This document shows, in pieces, positions 25,139-33,159 of a stretch of DNA of 64,000 nt. The stretch is taken from contig CAVTKZ010000002.1 in assembly GCA_963735455.1 (NCBI GenBank), positions 372,001-436,000 on the forward strand, read 5' to 3'. Positions within the stretch are counted from its first letter, which is position 1. Every line of letters starts with the position of its first letter. The notes beneath the pieces are model-generated. The model saw only the letters and a list, made by a program, of their open reading frames with translations. It was not told the origin of the DNA and did not search any database. The DNA comes from Palsa-1033 sp963735455 (GTDB lineage: Bacteria > Chloroflexota > Limnocylindria > Limnocylindrales > CSP1-4). A program made the position numbers and the translations under genes.

Positions 25139-25783
25139 ATGACCCCATTGATCGTTGGACTGGCCGCCCTGGGCCTGGCCTGGGGCGTCGTCGCCGAGCG
25201 CATCGCGGCACGCTGGCCGGCCCACGAGGACGGCTCGATTCGCGGCCTCGGCTGGCGCACGGCGGTCGTGCCCCTCGTCGCCGCCCTTGCCCTGGGCGAC
25301 CTCGGCGGGCGCTTCCCGGACGCGGGCAGCACCCTGATCTTCGGCCTGGTCTTCGTCGTCCTGACCCTGCTCCTGGCGACCGACCTGGACCAGCGCACCC
25401 TGCCCGACGAGCTGACCCTGCCGCTGGCCGTGCTGGCCGGGATCTACGGCCTGACCGGGCTCAACCCACTGATCGGCCACGCCGTTCCGGGGGCGATGCT
25501 GCCGGCCCTCATCGGGGCGATCGTGATCCCGACGATCTTCTTCGTCCTGTCGATCCCCTTCGGACCGGGCGCCCTGGGCCTGGGCGACGTCAAGCTCCTG
25601 TTCGGCGTCGGGCTGCTGGCCGGGCTGGAGCGGACCGCATTCGGGGTGATCGTCGGCGTCCTGATCTCGGGCGTCGTGATCGTCGCCCTGCTGGCCAGCC
25701 GGCGGATCGGCCTGAAGAGCTTCATCCCGTACGGCCCGTTCCTGATCATCGGTGCCTTCTGGGCGGTGCTCCTCCAGTCATAG
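25139..25783 (+). CDS. A24-family prepilin peptidase (no methyltransferase domain)
   Basis: 214 aa, about six membrane helices. The two catalytic Asp regions are ATDLDQRTLPDELTLPL and LGLGDVKLLFG, the GxGD-protease signature of TadV/PilD-type peptidases. The N-terminal methylase domain of PilD is absent. It cleaves type IV or Tad prepilin leader peptides, but no pilin genes are in the window, so it stands alone here. 48 nt downstream of pepA. Confidence 0.88.
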   Translation: MTPLIVGLAALGLAWGVVAERIAARWPAHEDGSIRGLGWRTAVVPLVAALALGDLGGRFPDAGSTLIFGLVFVVLTLLLATDLDQRTLPDELTLPLAVLAGIYGLTGLNPLIGHAVPGAMLPALIGAIVIPTIFFVLSIPFGPGALGLGDVKLLFGVGLLAGLERTAFGVIVGVLISGVVIVALLASRRIGLKSFIPYGPFLIIGAFWAVLLQS

Positions 25784-25831
25784 GAAAACGGTCCGGGTGG
25801 CGCACCACCCCGAATGGGGGTAGGGTGGACG

Positions 25832-25852
25832 ACCGGGGTATCATGCCCCGGT
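25832..25852 (+). promoter_or_regulatory. -10 element enclosed by an inverted repeat, upstream of the M23 gene
   Basis: ACCGGGG (25832-25838) and CCCCGGT (25846-25852) flank TATCAT (25839-25844). The -10 therefore sits in the centre of a potential operator. The leader to the start codon would be about 100 nt. Confidence 0.45.
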
Positions 25853-25951
25853 GCCGGAGTCGTCCCGGACGGAGCCCGTTCGGACGGCGTTCAACCGGCG
25901 AGGACGTCCGCCACCCGCGTCCGGGACGCGCCAACGGAGATCACTCGCTCG

Positions 25952-27262
25952 ATGACGACCGCTCGACTGGTTCGATCGATCCTTGCCGCCACCTTCGTCG
26001 TGGCGCTGCTCGGCGGGTCGTTCACGCCCGATCTCGTCCGTGGTGACGACCTATCCCAGGCCCAGGCCCAGCAGAAGGCGATCGCCGCCCAGATCGCGGC
26101 CCAGAAGGCGCACATGGCGCAGCTCGCCTCGCTGCAGGCCGACCTGGCGGCGACCTTAGTCACGACCAAGTCCAAGCTCCAGGGCATCAACTCGGACCTT
26201 GTCGATGTCAAGGCCAACGTCGCCGCGACCCAGCTCAAGGTCAATGCCGTCCAGGCCCAGTACAACAAACAGGTCGAAGACCTCGCCAACCTGGACCTGG
26301 CCCTGATCGGCCTGAACCGCGAGGAGCAGCAGAAGTCCGCCGACCTGGCCGCCACGAAGGCGCTCCTGGCCGACCACATCCGGGCAGCCTACGACCAGGA
26401 CCGGACCTCGATCCTGGAGACCCTGCTCTCGGCGGCCTCGTTCACCGATGCCCTCGGCGACATCGGCAATCTGATCGACTTCGGCAACCAGGACCACGTC
26501 CTGGCCAGCCAGATCGCGTCCGACCAGGCGACGCTGATGGCCCTCAACACCACGGTCACCTCGACTCGTGCGCAGACCCAGCAGCTGGCCGAGCAGACGG
26601 CCGCCCAGAAGGTCCAGCTGGATGCCAGCCTGGCCACCCTGAACGCGGCCAAGGCCCAGCTCGCCCTCCTCCAGCAGGCCACCTCAAAGGTGCTGGCACT
26701 GCAGCTCGCCACCTTCAACAAGCTGTCCAGCAACGCCGCGGCCTTGCGCCGGGCGATCAATGCCGAGTCGGCCGCCGAAGCCGCCGTCTCGCGCAAGATC
26801 CAGCAGATCCTCAACGCGGGCGGCCAGAACGGGAGCATTCCCTCCCAGTACAACGGGACGCTGAGCTGGCCAATCTCGGGCACGATCACCCAGGAGTTCG
26901 GCTGCACCGGTTTCCCGTGGGAGCCACCCTATGGCTCGTGCGCCCACTACCACAACGGCATCGACATCGCCGATCCGATGGACACCCCGATCCACGCGGC
27001 CGGTGATGGCCGGGTGATCTTCGCCGGCCCCCTGTCCGACGGTGCATGGGTCGTGATGATCGCCCACTCGACGAGCTTGGTCACCTGGTACGCCCACGTC
27101 GACGACCGGCACGGCCACACGATTCCCGTCCACGTCGGGGATTGGGTGTTGGCGGGCCAGGTCATCGCCTACGTCGGGATGACCGGCCACACGACCGGGC
27201 CGCACCTCCACTGGATGACCGAGCTCAACGGCAATTACGTCAACCCGCGCCTTTTCCTTTGA
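25952..27262 (+). CDS. Secreted M23 peptidase with long coiled coil (EnvC/CwlO-like)
   Basis: 436 aa from the ATG at 25952. A signal peptide (residues 1-31) is followed by about 250 residues of Gln/Ala-rich coiled coil beginning LSQAQAQQKAIAAQIAAQ, then a LytM/M23 domain with HYHNGIDIADPM (first zinc His and Asp) and HTTGPHLHWM (HxH), ending FVNP-like. All zinc ligands are present, so it is a probable peptidoglycan endopeptidase or an amidase activator in cell division. GGAG lies 12 nt before the ATG. Confidence 0.92.
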   Translation: MTTARLVRSILAATFVVALLGGSFTPDLVRGDDLSQAQAQQKAIAAQIAAQKAHMAQLASLQADLAATLVTTKSKLQGINSDLVDVKANVAATQLKVNAVQAQYNKQVEDLANLDLALIGLNREEQQKSADLAATKALLADHIRAAYDQDRTSILETLLSAASFTDALGDIGNLIDFGNQDHVLASQIASDQATLMALNTTVTSTRAQTQQLAEQTAAQKVQLDASLATLNAAKAQLALLQQATSKVLALQLATFNKLSSNAAALRRAINAESAAEAAVSRKIQQILNAGGQNGSIPSQYNGTLSWPISGTITQEFGCTGFPWEPPYGSCAHYHNGIDIADPMDTPIHAAGDGRVIFAGPLSDGAWVVMIAHSTSLVTWYAHVDDRHGHTIPVHVGDWVLAGQVIAYVGMTGHTTGPHLHWMTELNGNYVNPRLFL

Positions 27263-27266
27263 TCCG

Positions 27267-27280
27267 GCGGGCCGGCCCGC
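27267..27280 (+). terminator. GC-rich palindrome after the M23 gene
   Basis: GCGGGCCGGCCCGC is a perfect 14-bp palindrome beginning 4 nt after the stop codon. There is no U-tract, so a terminator role is only possible. Confidence 0.35.
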
Positions 27281-27330
27281 GCAGTTGACGAACCGCAATC
27301 CAAACGTTCACTTGGACGTAATCGCGATCG

Positions 27331-27361
27331 TTGACCGTGGGCTGGGCGGGCGGACTAGAAT
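27331..27361 (+). promoter_or_regulatory. Predicted promoter of the glgC-like gene
   Basis: TTGACC (27331-27336), 19-nt spacer, TAGAAT (27356-27361), about 50 nt before the GTG start. One of the few clear -35/-10 pairs in the window. Confidence 0.65.
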
Positions 27362-27412
27362 CAGGCTGAGGCCGCGCCCGCGACCGGGACCTTCGATCCG
27401 ACGGAGGACGCC

Positions 27413-28756
27413 GTGAAGCCAACGATGGCGGTGATCCTGGCTGGGGGCGAAGGCGAGCGCCTGTCGATCCTGTCGTCGGTCCGGGCCAAGCCGGCGGTGC
27501 CCTTCGGGGGCAAGTACCGGATCATCGATTTCACCCTGAGCAATTGCGTCAACTCGGGGATCGACAACGTCGTCGTCCTGACCCAGTACAACCCGCGCTC
27601 GCTCAACGACCATATCGGCCTGGGCCGGCCGTGGGACCTGGATCGGAACACCGGCGGAGTCAAGATGCTCCAGCCCTATATCGCCCGGGGTCGAGTGGCC
27701 GAGTGGTATCGGGGCACCGCCGACGCGGTCCTCCAGAACTGGAACGTGATCGAGCACGACCCGTGCGACACGGTCCTGGTCCTGGCCGGCGATCACATCT
27801 ACAAGATGGACTACACCCCGTTCATCGCCGCCCACCGGCGCAAGCGAGCCGACGTCACGATCGCCGTCCGGCGGGTGCCCCTGGCCGACGCCACTCGGAT
27901 GGGCATCCTGGCGATGGACGAGACGATGCGGATCACCGAGTTCCAGGAGAAGCCCAAGGCCCCTCGGAGCGACCTGGCCAGCATGGGCGTGTACGTCTTC
28001 AGCAAGCGCGCCCTGAAGAAGTGGCTGACCGACGATCGGCCCGATTTCGGCGGCAACGTCGTGCCGGCCATGATCGAGGGCGGGGGGCGGGTCTTTGGCT
28101 ATCGCTTCGACGGCTACTGGCAGGACGTGGGTACGATCCAGTCGTACTGGGAGGCGAACATGGCGCTCGTCGAGGAGCGTCCCGAGCTGGACCTCTACGA
28201 CCGGAGCTGGCTGATCCATACCCGTTCCGAAGAGCGCGCCCCGGCCAAGATCGGCGAGACGGCCCAGGTCCACCGGAGCCTGATCAGCCATGGCTGCGTC
28301 GTGAACGGCACCGTGGTCAACAGCGTCCTGTCGCCGGGCGTCCGGGTCGAGGTCGGGGCCGTGGTCCGTGACTCGATCGTCATGTTCGACTCGGTGATCC
28401 GGCAGGGCGCGATCATCGACCGGGCGATCCTCGACAAGGAGGTCCTGGTCGGCCCCGGGGCGGTTGTCGGTGACGGGCCGGACGGCCCGCCGAACCGCCA
28501 GGAGCCGGGTCGCCTGAACACCGGGATCACCGTCGTCGGCAAGCGGGCGAGCATCCCCCGCGGCCAGCGAATCGGGCGCAACGTGAAGATCGGGGGCAGC
28601 GTCCGGGCGGCCGATTTCAGCAGCCGGGTCACCCGCAGCGGCGACTCGGTGATGCGCCCCGAGGACATGGTCGCCCCGCACACGCCGGCCAAGCCGGCCA
28701 GCAATCCGGTCGTGGCCCGGCCGGGGCGATCGAGCGCGGAGGGTGCAGCGGGCTAG
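27413..28756 (+). CDS. glgC: Glucose-1-phosphate adenylyltransferase-like nucleotidyltransferase
   Basis: 447 aa, GTG start 5 nt after GGAGG. AVILAGGEGERLSILSSVRA is the nucleotide-binding loop; in typical GlgC this reads GGxGTRLxPLT, so two conserved positions differ. KPAVPFGGKYRIIDF, WYRGTADAVLQN, GDHIYKMDY, the EKP motif in EFQEKPKA and YWQDVGTIQSYWEAN are otherwise GlgC-like, and a left-handed beta-helix with hexapeptide repeats follows from about residue 295. It probably makes ADP-glucose for glycogen or trehalose; a different sugar nucleotide is possible. No other glg gene is nearby. Confidence 0.85.
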   Translation: MKPTMAVILAGGEGERLSILSSVRAKPAVPFGGKYRIIDFTLSNCVNSGIDNVVVLTQYNPRSLNDHIGLGRPWDLDRNTGGVKMLQPYIARGRVAEWYRGTADAVLQNWNVIEHDPCDTVLVLAGDHIYKMDYTPFIAAHRRKRADVTIAVRRVPLADATRMGILAMDETMRITEFQEKPKAPRSDLASMGVYVFSKRALKKWLTDDRPDFGGNVVPAMIEGGGRVFGYRFDGYWQDVGTIQSYWEANMALVEERPELDLYDRSWLIHTRSEERAPAKIGETAQVHRSLISHGCVVNGTVVNSVLSPGVRVEVGAVVRDSIVMFDSVIRQGAIIDRAILDKEVLVGPGAVVGDGPDGPPNRQEPGRLNTGITVVGKRASIPRGQRIGRNVKIGGSVRAADFSSRVTRSGDSVMRPEDMVAPHTPAKPASNPVVARPGRSSAEGAAG

Positions 28757-28763
28757 CCCGGGC

Positions 28764-28769
28764 TAGACT
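28764..28769 (+). promoter_or_regulatory. -10 element of a leaderless promoter for the YbjN-like gene
   Basis: TAGACT ends 7 nt before the ATG at 28777. Confidence 0.6.
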
Positions 28770-28776
28770 CCGGCCC

Positions 28777-29289
28777 ATGTCCGAATCGAAGGGGACGCCG
28801 GCCCAGGTCGAAGCCTGGTTCGGCGAGCTCGGGATCGCGCCGACGGCTCGAATCGACCGCGAGGGCGTCGTGGCCTGGGACGTCCAGCTCGACGGCCGCC
28901 GGCGGTTCGACGTCCGCTTCACGGTCATCCTCGATCCAGCCCTGGGCCTGATCACCTGGGTTCATTTCGCCCCGCCGATCGGCGACGGCCTGCGCAAGTC
29001 ATATCACCGCCTGCTGCGCTGGAATGACGAGTTCCCGTTCGTGAAGTTCGCGCTGGCCGAGGACGGCCGGCCGACCCTGAGCACCGAGATTCCGTTCCGG
29101 ACCCTCGACCGCGACGAGCTCGGGGTGGCCCTGGCCCGGTCGCTGGCGATCTGCGATGCGCTCCTCGAGGAGTCGGCTGGCTGGCTATGGATCGGCGGCC
29201 GGATCCCCGACCAGGCCGGTCGGGTGGGGCGCAACCCGGAGCTCTTCGAGCGCTACGCCGCCCGACTCCCGGAGCTGCTCGGGTCGTGA
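28777..29289 (+). CDS. YbjN-like (type III chaperone fold) protein
   Basis: 170 aa. A small alpha/beta protein with TWVHFAPPIGDGLRKSYHRLLRWNDEFPFVKFALAEDGRPTL-type pattern, where LLRWN-x-FPFVKF and a final helical block LARSLAICDALLEES fit the YbjN/CesT-like fold. Such proteins are thought to be small regulators or chaperones; the function is unknown. It precedes a membrane metalloprotease-like gene, whose GTG overlaps its stop (GTGA). Confidence 0.7.
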   Translation: MSESKGTPAQVEAWFGELGIAPTARIDREGVVAWDVQLDGRRRFDVRFTVILDPALGLITWVHFAPPIGDGLRKSYHRLLRWNDEFPFVKFALAEDGRPTLSTEIPFRTLDRDELGVALARSLAICDALLEESAGWLWIGGRIPDQAGRVGRNPELFERYAARLPELLGS

Positions 29290-31508
29290 CCGGGCCGCGG
29301 CAAGGCCGCCGGTCCGCCGCGCTGTTCGCGGCCGGGCTGCTGGCCGGGGTGGCCGCCCTGCTCGCCACGCCCGCAGCCGGCGAGCTGGCCCCGGCCGCCC
29401 GGGCGGCGGGCCCCGGCCTGACGATGATCGGGGCGGCCACGTACGACGTCCGGCCGGCCAGTCACCTGGTCCACGTGACAGTCCAGATGGCGGTCACCAA
29501 TCACCTGGTCGACACGGTCATCCAGCGCTACACATTCAGCCGGGTCGATGTCACGGTGCCGCCGACCGCTGTCCACGCCACGGCCACGGCCGGCACGAAG
29601 AAGGTCAGCGTCAGCCAGGTCAGCCGCACTTCGAGCCAGGCCGTCCTGTCGGTCGGCCTGGGTGGGTCGCTCGGCTCGGGGCGGACGACGTCGGTCAGCC
29701 TGGCCTTCGACCTGCCCGACCCGGGCGGCAAGGCCGACCGGCCCGTCCGGATCGGGGCGTCCCTGATCACCTTCCCGGTCTGGGCGTTCGGCTCGGGCGG
29801 CCTGCCCGGTGCCAAGGTCGTGGTCCGCTTCCCGGCCGGCTACGACGTCCGGGTCGTGGCCGGCTCGCTCGGGCCGCCGGTCGCCGCGAGCGACGGCACG
29901 ATCTCCCTGACGGCGGGGGCGATCGCCGATCCGCTGGCCTTCAACGCGCTCGTCGCCGCCGACCGGCCAAGCTCGTTCGTCGAGACCAAGGTGGACCTGG
30001 AGATCGCCAGCGAGCCGGTCAGCCTCGTCGTCCGGGCGTGGCCCGACGATCCCGGCTGGGGCACCCGGATGACCAAGCTGCTCAAATCGAGCCTGCCCCT
30101 GCTGGCCAACGAGATCGGCCTGCCCTACCAGCCCAGCACCCCGGTGGTCGCCGTCGAGGAGGCACTGCCCCGCTCGATCGACGGCTACGCGGCGACCTAC
30201 CTGCCCGCCGAGGGCACGATCCAGATCGCCTATACGGCCGACGACACGATCGCCATCCACGAGCTGGCCCACCTGTGGTTCGACGGCTCGCTGTTCGCCG
30301 ATCGCTGGATCGACGACGGCTTCGCGATCTTCTACGGCAACCGGGTCGCCCAGCAGCTCAAGCTCAAGCCGGCCGACGAGTCGATCACGCCGGCCCTGGC
30401 CGCGGCAGCCACCCCGCTCAACACCTGGTCCGGCAGCGACGCCACGGCCGGCGCGACGAGCGAGACGGCCGCCTCGGTTCTGGCCGACCGCTACGGGCGG
30501 GCGGCGTCGGTCGCGATCGCCGGGCGCCTCTATGCACTGGTCGGCGCCACTGGGTTGCAGGCCGTCTGGCGGGCCGCCTCGGGCCGTGAAGCGGCCTATC
30601 AGCCGGTCGGCCAGGTGCTGCCCACCCTGGTCAGCGAAGGGCCCCCGGACTGGCGCGGCCTGCTCGACCTGATCAGCGAGCGGACCGGCGTCGACGCGAC
30701 CTCGCTGTGGGCGGCGATGGTCGTCACGCCGGACGAGCAGCCCCTCCTCGCCTCGCGCACGGCGGCCCGGGGCCAGCTCGCCGCGCTCCTGGCCCGTTCG
30801 GCGAGCTGGGCGCTGCCCCAGGCCGTCCTCGACGCCCTCAATGCCTGGCAATACGCCGGCGCGGCCGGCCTGATGACCGGCCTCGACCAGCTCCTCGACC
30901 AACGCGACCGGATCGCGGCCGCGGCGACGGCGGCCGGCCTGAACCCGCCGTCGAGCCTCCAGGCGGCCTTCCAGCAGGGAGCAACCGCGACCGCCCAGAC
31001 GGCCGCCGCGAACGAGCTCCAGGTCATCGACGCGATCAGCACCGCCGGGGCGGCCCAGCCCGCCGCGCCCTCGCTGCTCGAACAGGTCGGCCTGGTTGGC
31101 CAGGATCCGGCCCGGGACCTGGCTGCGGCCTCGACCGCGTTCAGCGCCGGCGACATGGCCAGCGCCCGGGTCGACGCCCTGGCCGCCGACGTGGCCTGGA
31201 CCGGGGCGGCGGACAACGGCGGCTTCCGGGTCCGAATCGCGATCGCGACCGCCCTGGTCACGGCGGTCCTGCTGGGCTTCGTCCTCAGCCAGCTGCGCCG
31301 GATCGGGCGCCTCGGCCGGCGCTCGCGGCGACGGGCTCGGACCGCGATTCCGCTCGGGGCTCCGGTCAGCGCCCGGCCCCGGCACTACCCGACCCGCTAC
31401 CCGGCGCCTGGCTCGGCGCGAACCTCGCGCGGTACACTCGCGGACCAACCGGTTCGGATGGCCCGCCGCGTCCGACCCGAGCCCAAGGAGGGAGACGAGT
31501 CGTCCTGA
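29286..31508 (+). CDS. Membrane-anchored M1-like metallopeptidase-domain protein
   Basis: 740 aa from a GTG overlapping the previous stop. An N-terminal hydrophobic signal segment (residues 9-28), a beta-rich ectodomain, HELAHLWFDG near residue 325 and a C-terminal membrane span (IAIATALVTAVLLGFVLSQL) followed by a basic tail. HExxH resembles M1 peptidases, but the third ligand region reads WIDDGFAIFYG: Asp replaces Glu and the spacing from the second His is 14 rather than 18 residues. It may therefore be an altered or weak peptidase facing the outside. Confidence 0.75.
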   Translation: MTGPRQGRRSAALFAAGLLAGVAALLATPAAGELAPAARAAGPGLTMIGAATYDVRPASHLVHVTVQMAVTNHLVDTVIQRYTFSRVDVTVPPTAVHATATAGTKKVSVSQVSRTSSQAVLSVGLGGSLGSGRTTSVSLAFDLPDPGGKADRPVRIGASLITFPVWAFGSGGLPGAKVVVRFPAGYDVRVVAGSLGPPVAASDGTISLTAGAIADPLAFNALVAADRPSSFVETKVDLEIASEPVSLVVRAWPDDPGWGTRMTKLLKSSLPLLANEIGLPYQPSTPVVAVEEALPRSIDGYAATYLPAEGTIQIAYTADDTIAIHELAHLWFDGSLFADRWIDDGFAIFYGNRVAQQLKLKPADESITPALAAAATPLNTWSGSDATAGATSETAASVLADRYGRAASVAIAGRLYALVGATGLQAVWRAASGREAAYQPVGQVLPTLVSEGPPDWRGLLDLISERTGVDATSLWAAMVVTPDEQPLLASRTAARGQLAALLARSASWALPQAVLDALNAWQYAGAAGLMTGLDQLLDQRDRIAAAATAAGLNPPSSLQAAFQQGATATAQTAAANELQVIDAISTAGAAQPAAPSLLEQVGLVGQDPARDLAAASTAFSAGDMASARVDALAADVAWTGAADNGGFRVRIAIATALVTAVLLGFVLSQLRRIGRLGRRSRRRARTAIPLGAPVSARPRHYPTRYPAPGSARTSRGTLADQPVRMARRVRPEPKEGDESS

Positions 31509-32542
31509 TGGGGATCGTGCGCAGCCGCCCGTCGATGGAGATCCTGTCGGGCGATTCGGCCGATGTCTACTTCGCCCGCGCCGAGAGCATCCTCGAGCGC
31601 GAGGGGCTCGACCCGCTCGTGGCGATGGAGGTCTTCGCCCGCGAGCCGGCCATCCTGTGCGGGATCGACGAGGCCAAGAACCTGCTCGGGCACGTCCTGG
31701 CCGACAGCGATCCGGCCGAGACGAGCGTCGAGGCGCTGGATGACGGTGACCCGATCGAGCCAAAGGAGATCGTCCTCCGGATCCGGGCCCGCTATCGCCG
31801 ATTCGGCCTGTACGAGACGGCGTTCCTGGGCATGCTCGCCCAGTCGACGGGCTGGGCAACGGCCGCGCGGCAGGTCGTCGAGGCGGCGGCGCCCGCGCCG
31901 GTGATCAGCTTCGGCGCCCGGCATGTCCATCCCCATATCACCGACGTCCTCGACTACGCGGCGATCGTCGGCGGCTGCGTCGGGGCCTCGACGCCCGCGG
32001 GCGCCCGCCTGGCCGGCCTGAGCCCGACCGGCACGATGCCCCATTCGCTCGTGCTCGTCTTCGGGGACACGGTCCGGGCGGCCGAGGCGTTCGATCGGGA
32101 CCTCGGTCCCGATGTCTCCCGGATCGTCCTGGTCGACACGTTCAAGGACGAGGCCGAGGAGGCACTTCGGGTCGCCCATGCCCTGGGCGACCGGCTGTAC
32201 GGGATCCGCCTGGATACGCCTTCGGAGCGCGGCCGGGTGACGGCGGACCTGGTCAAGGAGGTCCGGGCCCGGCTCGACCTGGAAGGCTTCCAGCACGTGA
32301 AGATCGTGATCTCGGGTGGCCTGACCCCCGAGCGGATCACCTATTTCCGGGAGCAGGGCGCCCAGGTCGATTCATTCGCGGTCGGCAGCTACATCAGCGG
32401 TGCCACGCCGATCGACTTCACCGGCGACATCAAGGAGCTCGACGGCCGGCCGATCGCCAAGCGCGGCCGGATCCCCGGCTTGACCGCCAGCCCCCGACTG
32501 CGACCGGTGGACCTGGCCGCCTGGCGGACCGGCGCCGGCTGA
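31508..32542 (+). CDS. pncB: Nicotinate phosphoribosyltransferase (short form)
   Basis: 344 aa. SGDSADVYFARA near the N-terminus, VISFGARHVHP, GTMPHSLVLVFGD, VDTFKDEAEEAL and the phosphate-binding VISGGLTPERI/DSFAVGSYI segments match nicotinate phosphoribosyltransferases of the short archaeal/Chloroflexota type. It forms nicotinate mononucleotide in NAD salvage; the conserved FGxRR is FGARH here. The ATG overlaps the previous stop (TGATG), and a strong AGGAGGG lies about 14 nt upstream. A nicotinamide-using variant cannot be excluded. Confidence 0.88.
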   Translation: MGIVRSRPSMEILSGDSADVYFARAESILEREGLDPLVAMEVFAREPAILCGIDEAKNLLGHVLADSDPAETSVEALDDGDPIEPKEIVLRIRARYRRFGLYETAFLGMLAQSTGWATAARQVVEAAAPAPVISFGARHVHPHITDVLDYAAIVGGCVGASTPAGARLAGLSPTGTMPHSLVLVFGDTVRAAEAFDRDLGPDVSRIVLVDTFKDEAEEALRVAHALGDRLYGIRLDTPSERGRVTADLVKEVRARLDLEGFQHVKIVISGGLTPERITYFREQGAQVDSFAVGSYISGATPIDFTGDIKELDGRPIAKRGRIPGLTASPRLRPVDLAAWRTGAG

Positions 32543-32545
32543 TCC

Positions 32546-33127
32546 CTAGGCCTGGCCGTTCGCCTTGAGGCGGGCGACCCAGAACAGCCCCACGATCGAC
32601 TTCGCGTCGCAGATCTCGCCCCGCTCGACGGCCGCCAGGGCAGCCTCGAAGGGCAGCCGGCTGAGCTCCAGGCGCTCGTCCTCGTCCGGGCCGAGGCGGT
32701 CGCCGTGGGCCGGCCGGAGGTCGGTGGCGAGGTACAGGTGCATCAGCTCGCTGGCGAAGCCGGGGGCCGTCCAGAAGGCGGCGAGCTTGCGCCAGCTCGC
32801 CGCCCGATAGCCGGTCTCCTCCTCGAGCTCGCGCGGCGCGGCGAGCTCGGGATCCTCGATCGTGCCCGCGGCGTCGGCGACGTCGAGAGTGCCGGCCGGG
32901 ATCTCGAGCATCGCCCGGCCGGCGGCCGTCCGCCACTGGCGGACGAACAGGACGTTGCCGTCCGGATCGAGCGCCACGATGGCGACCGCCCCGGGGTGGC
33001 CGAGGATCTCGCGGGTCGACGTCCGTCCGTCGCTGAATCGGACGGTGTCGACCCGGAAGTTGCCCAGCCGGCCGCGGTGGAGGATCTCCGTGCCGATGAC
33101 GGTCTCGCGGAGATCCTCGTCGCCCAC
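32546..33127 (-). CDS. Nudix hydrolase, ADP-ribose pyrophosphatase type
   Basis: 193 aa, GTG start. PGAVAIVALDPDGNVLFVRQWR and PAGTLD lead into the Nudix helix, RELEEETGY. The loop between the first Gly and the helix has about six extra residues compared with the canonical GX5EX7REUXEEXGU box. FWTAPGFASELMHLYLA matches ADP-ribose pyrophosphatases. It hydrolyses nucleoside diphosphate derivatives, most likely ADP-ribose from NAD turnover; it is convergent with pncB, an NAD-salvage gene. It follows the UgpC-type ATPase gene by 32 nt on the same strand. Confidence 0.88.
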   Translation of the reverse strand: MGDEDLRETVIGTEILHRGRLGNFRVDTVRFSDGRTSTREILGHPGAVAIVALDPDGNVLFVRQWRTAAGRAMLEIPAGTLDVADAAGTIEDPELAAPRELEEETGYRAASWRKLAAFWTAPGFASELMHLYLATDLRPAHGDRLGPDEDERLELSRLPFEAALAAVERGEICDAKSIVGLFWVARLKANGQA

Positions 33128-33159
33128 GGCGGTTCGGTGCTCAGCGGCGCTGCCCGCCC

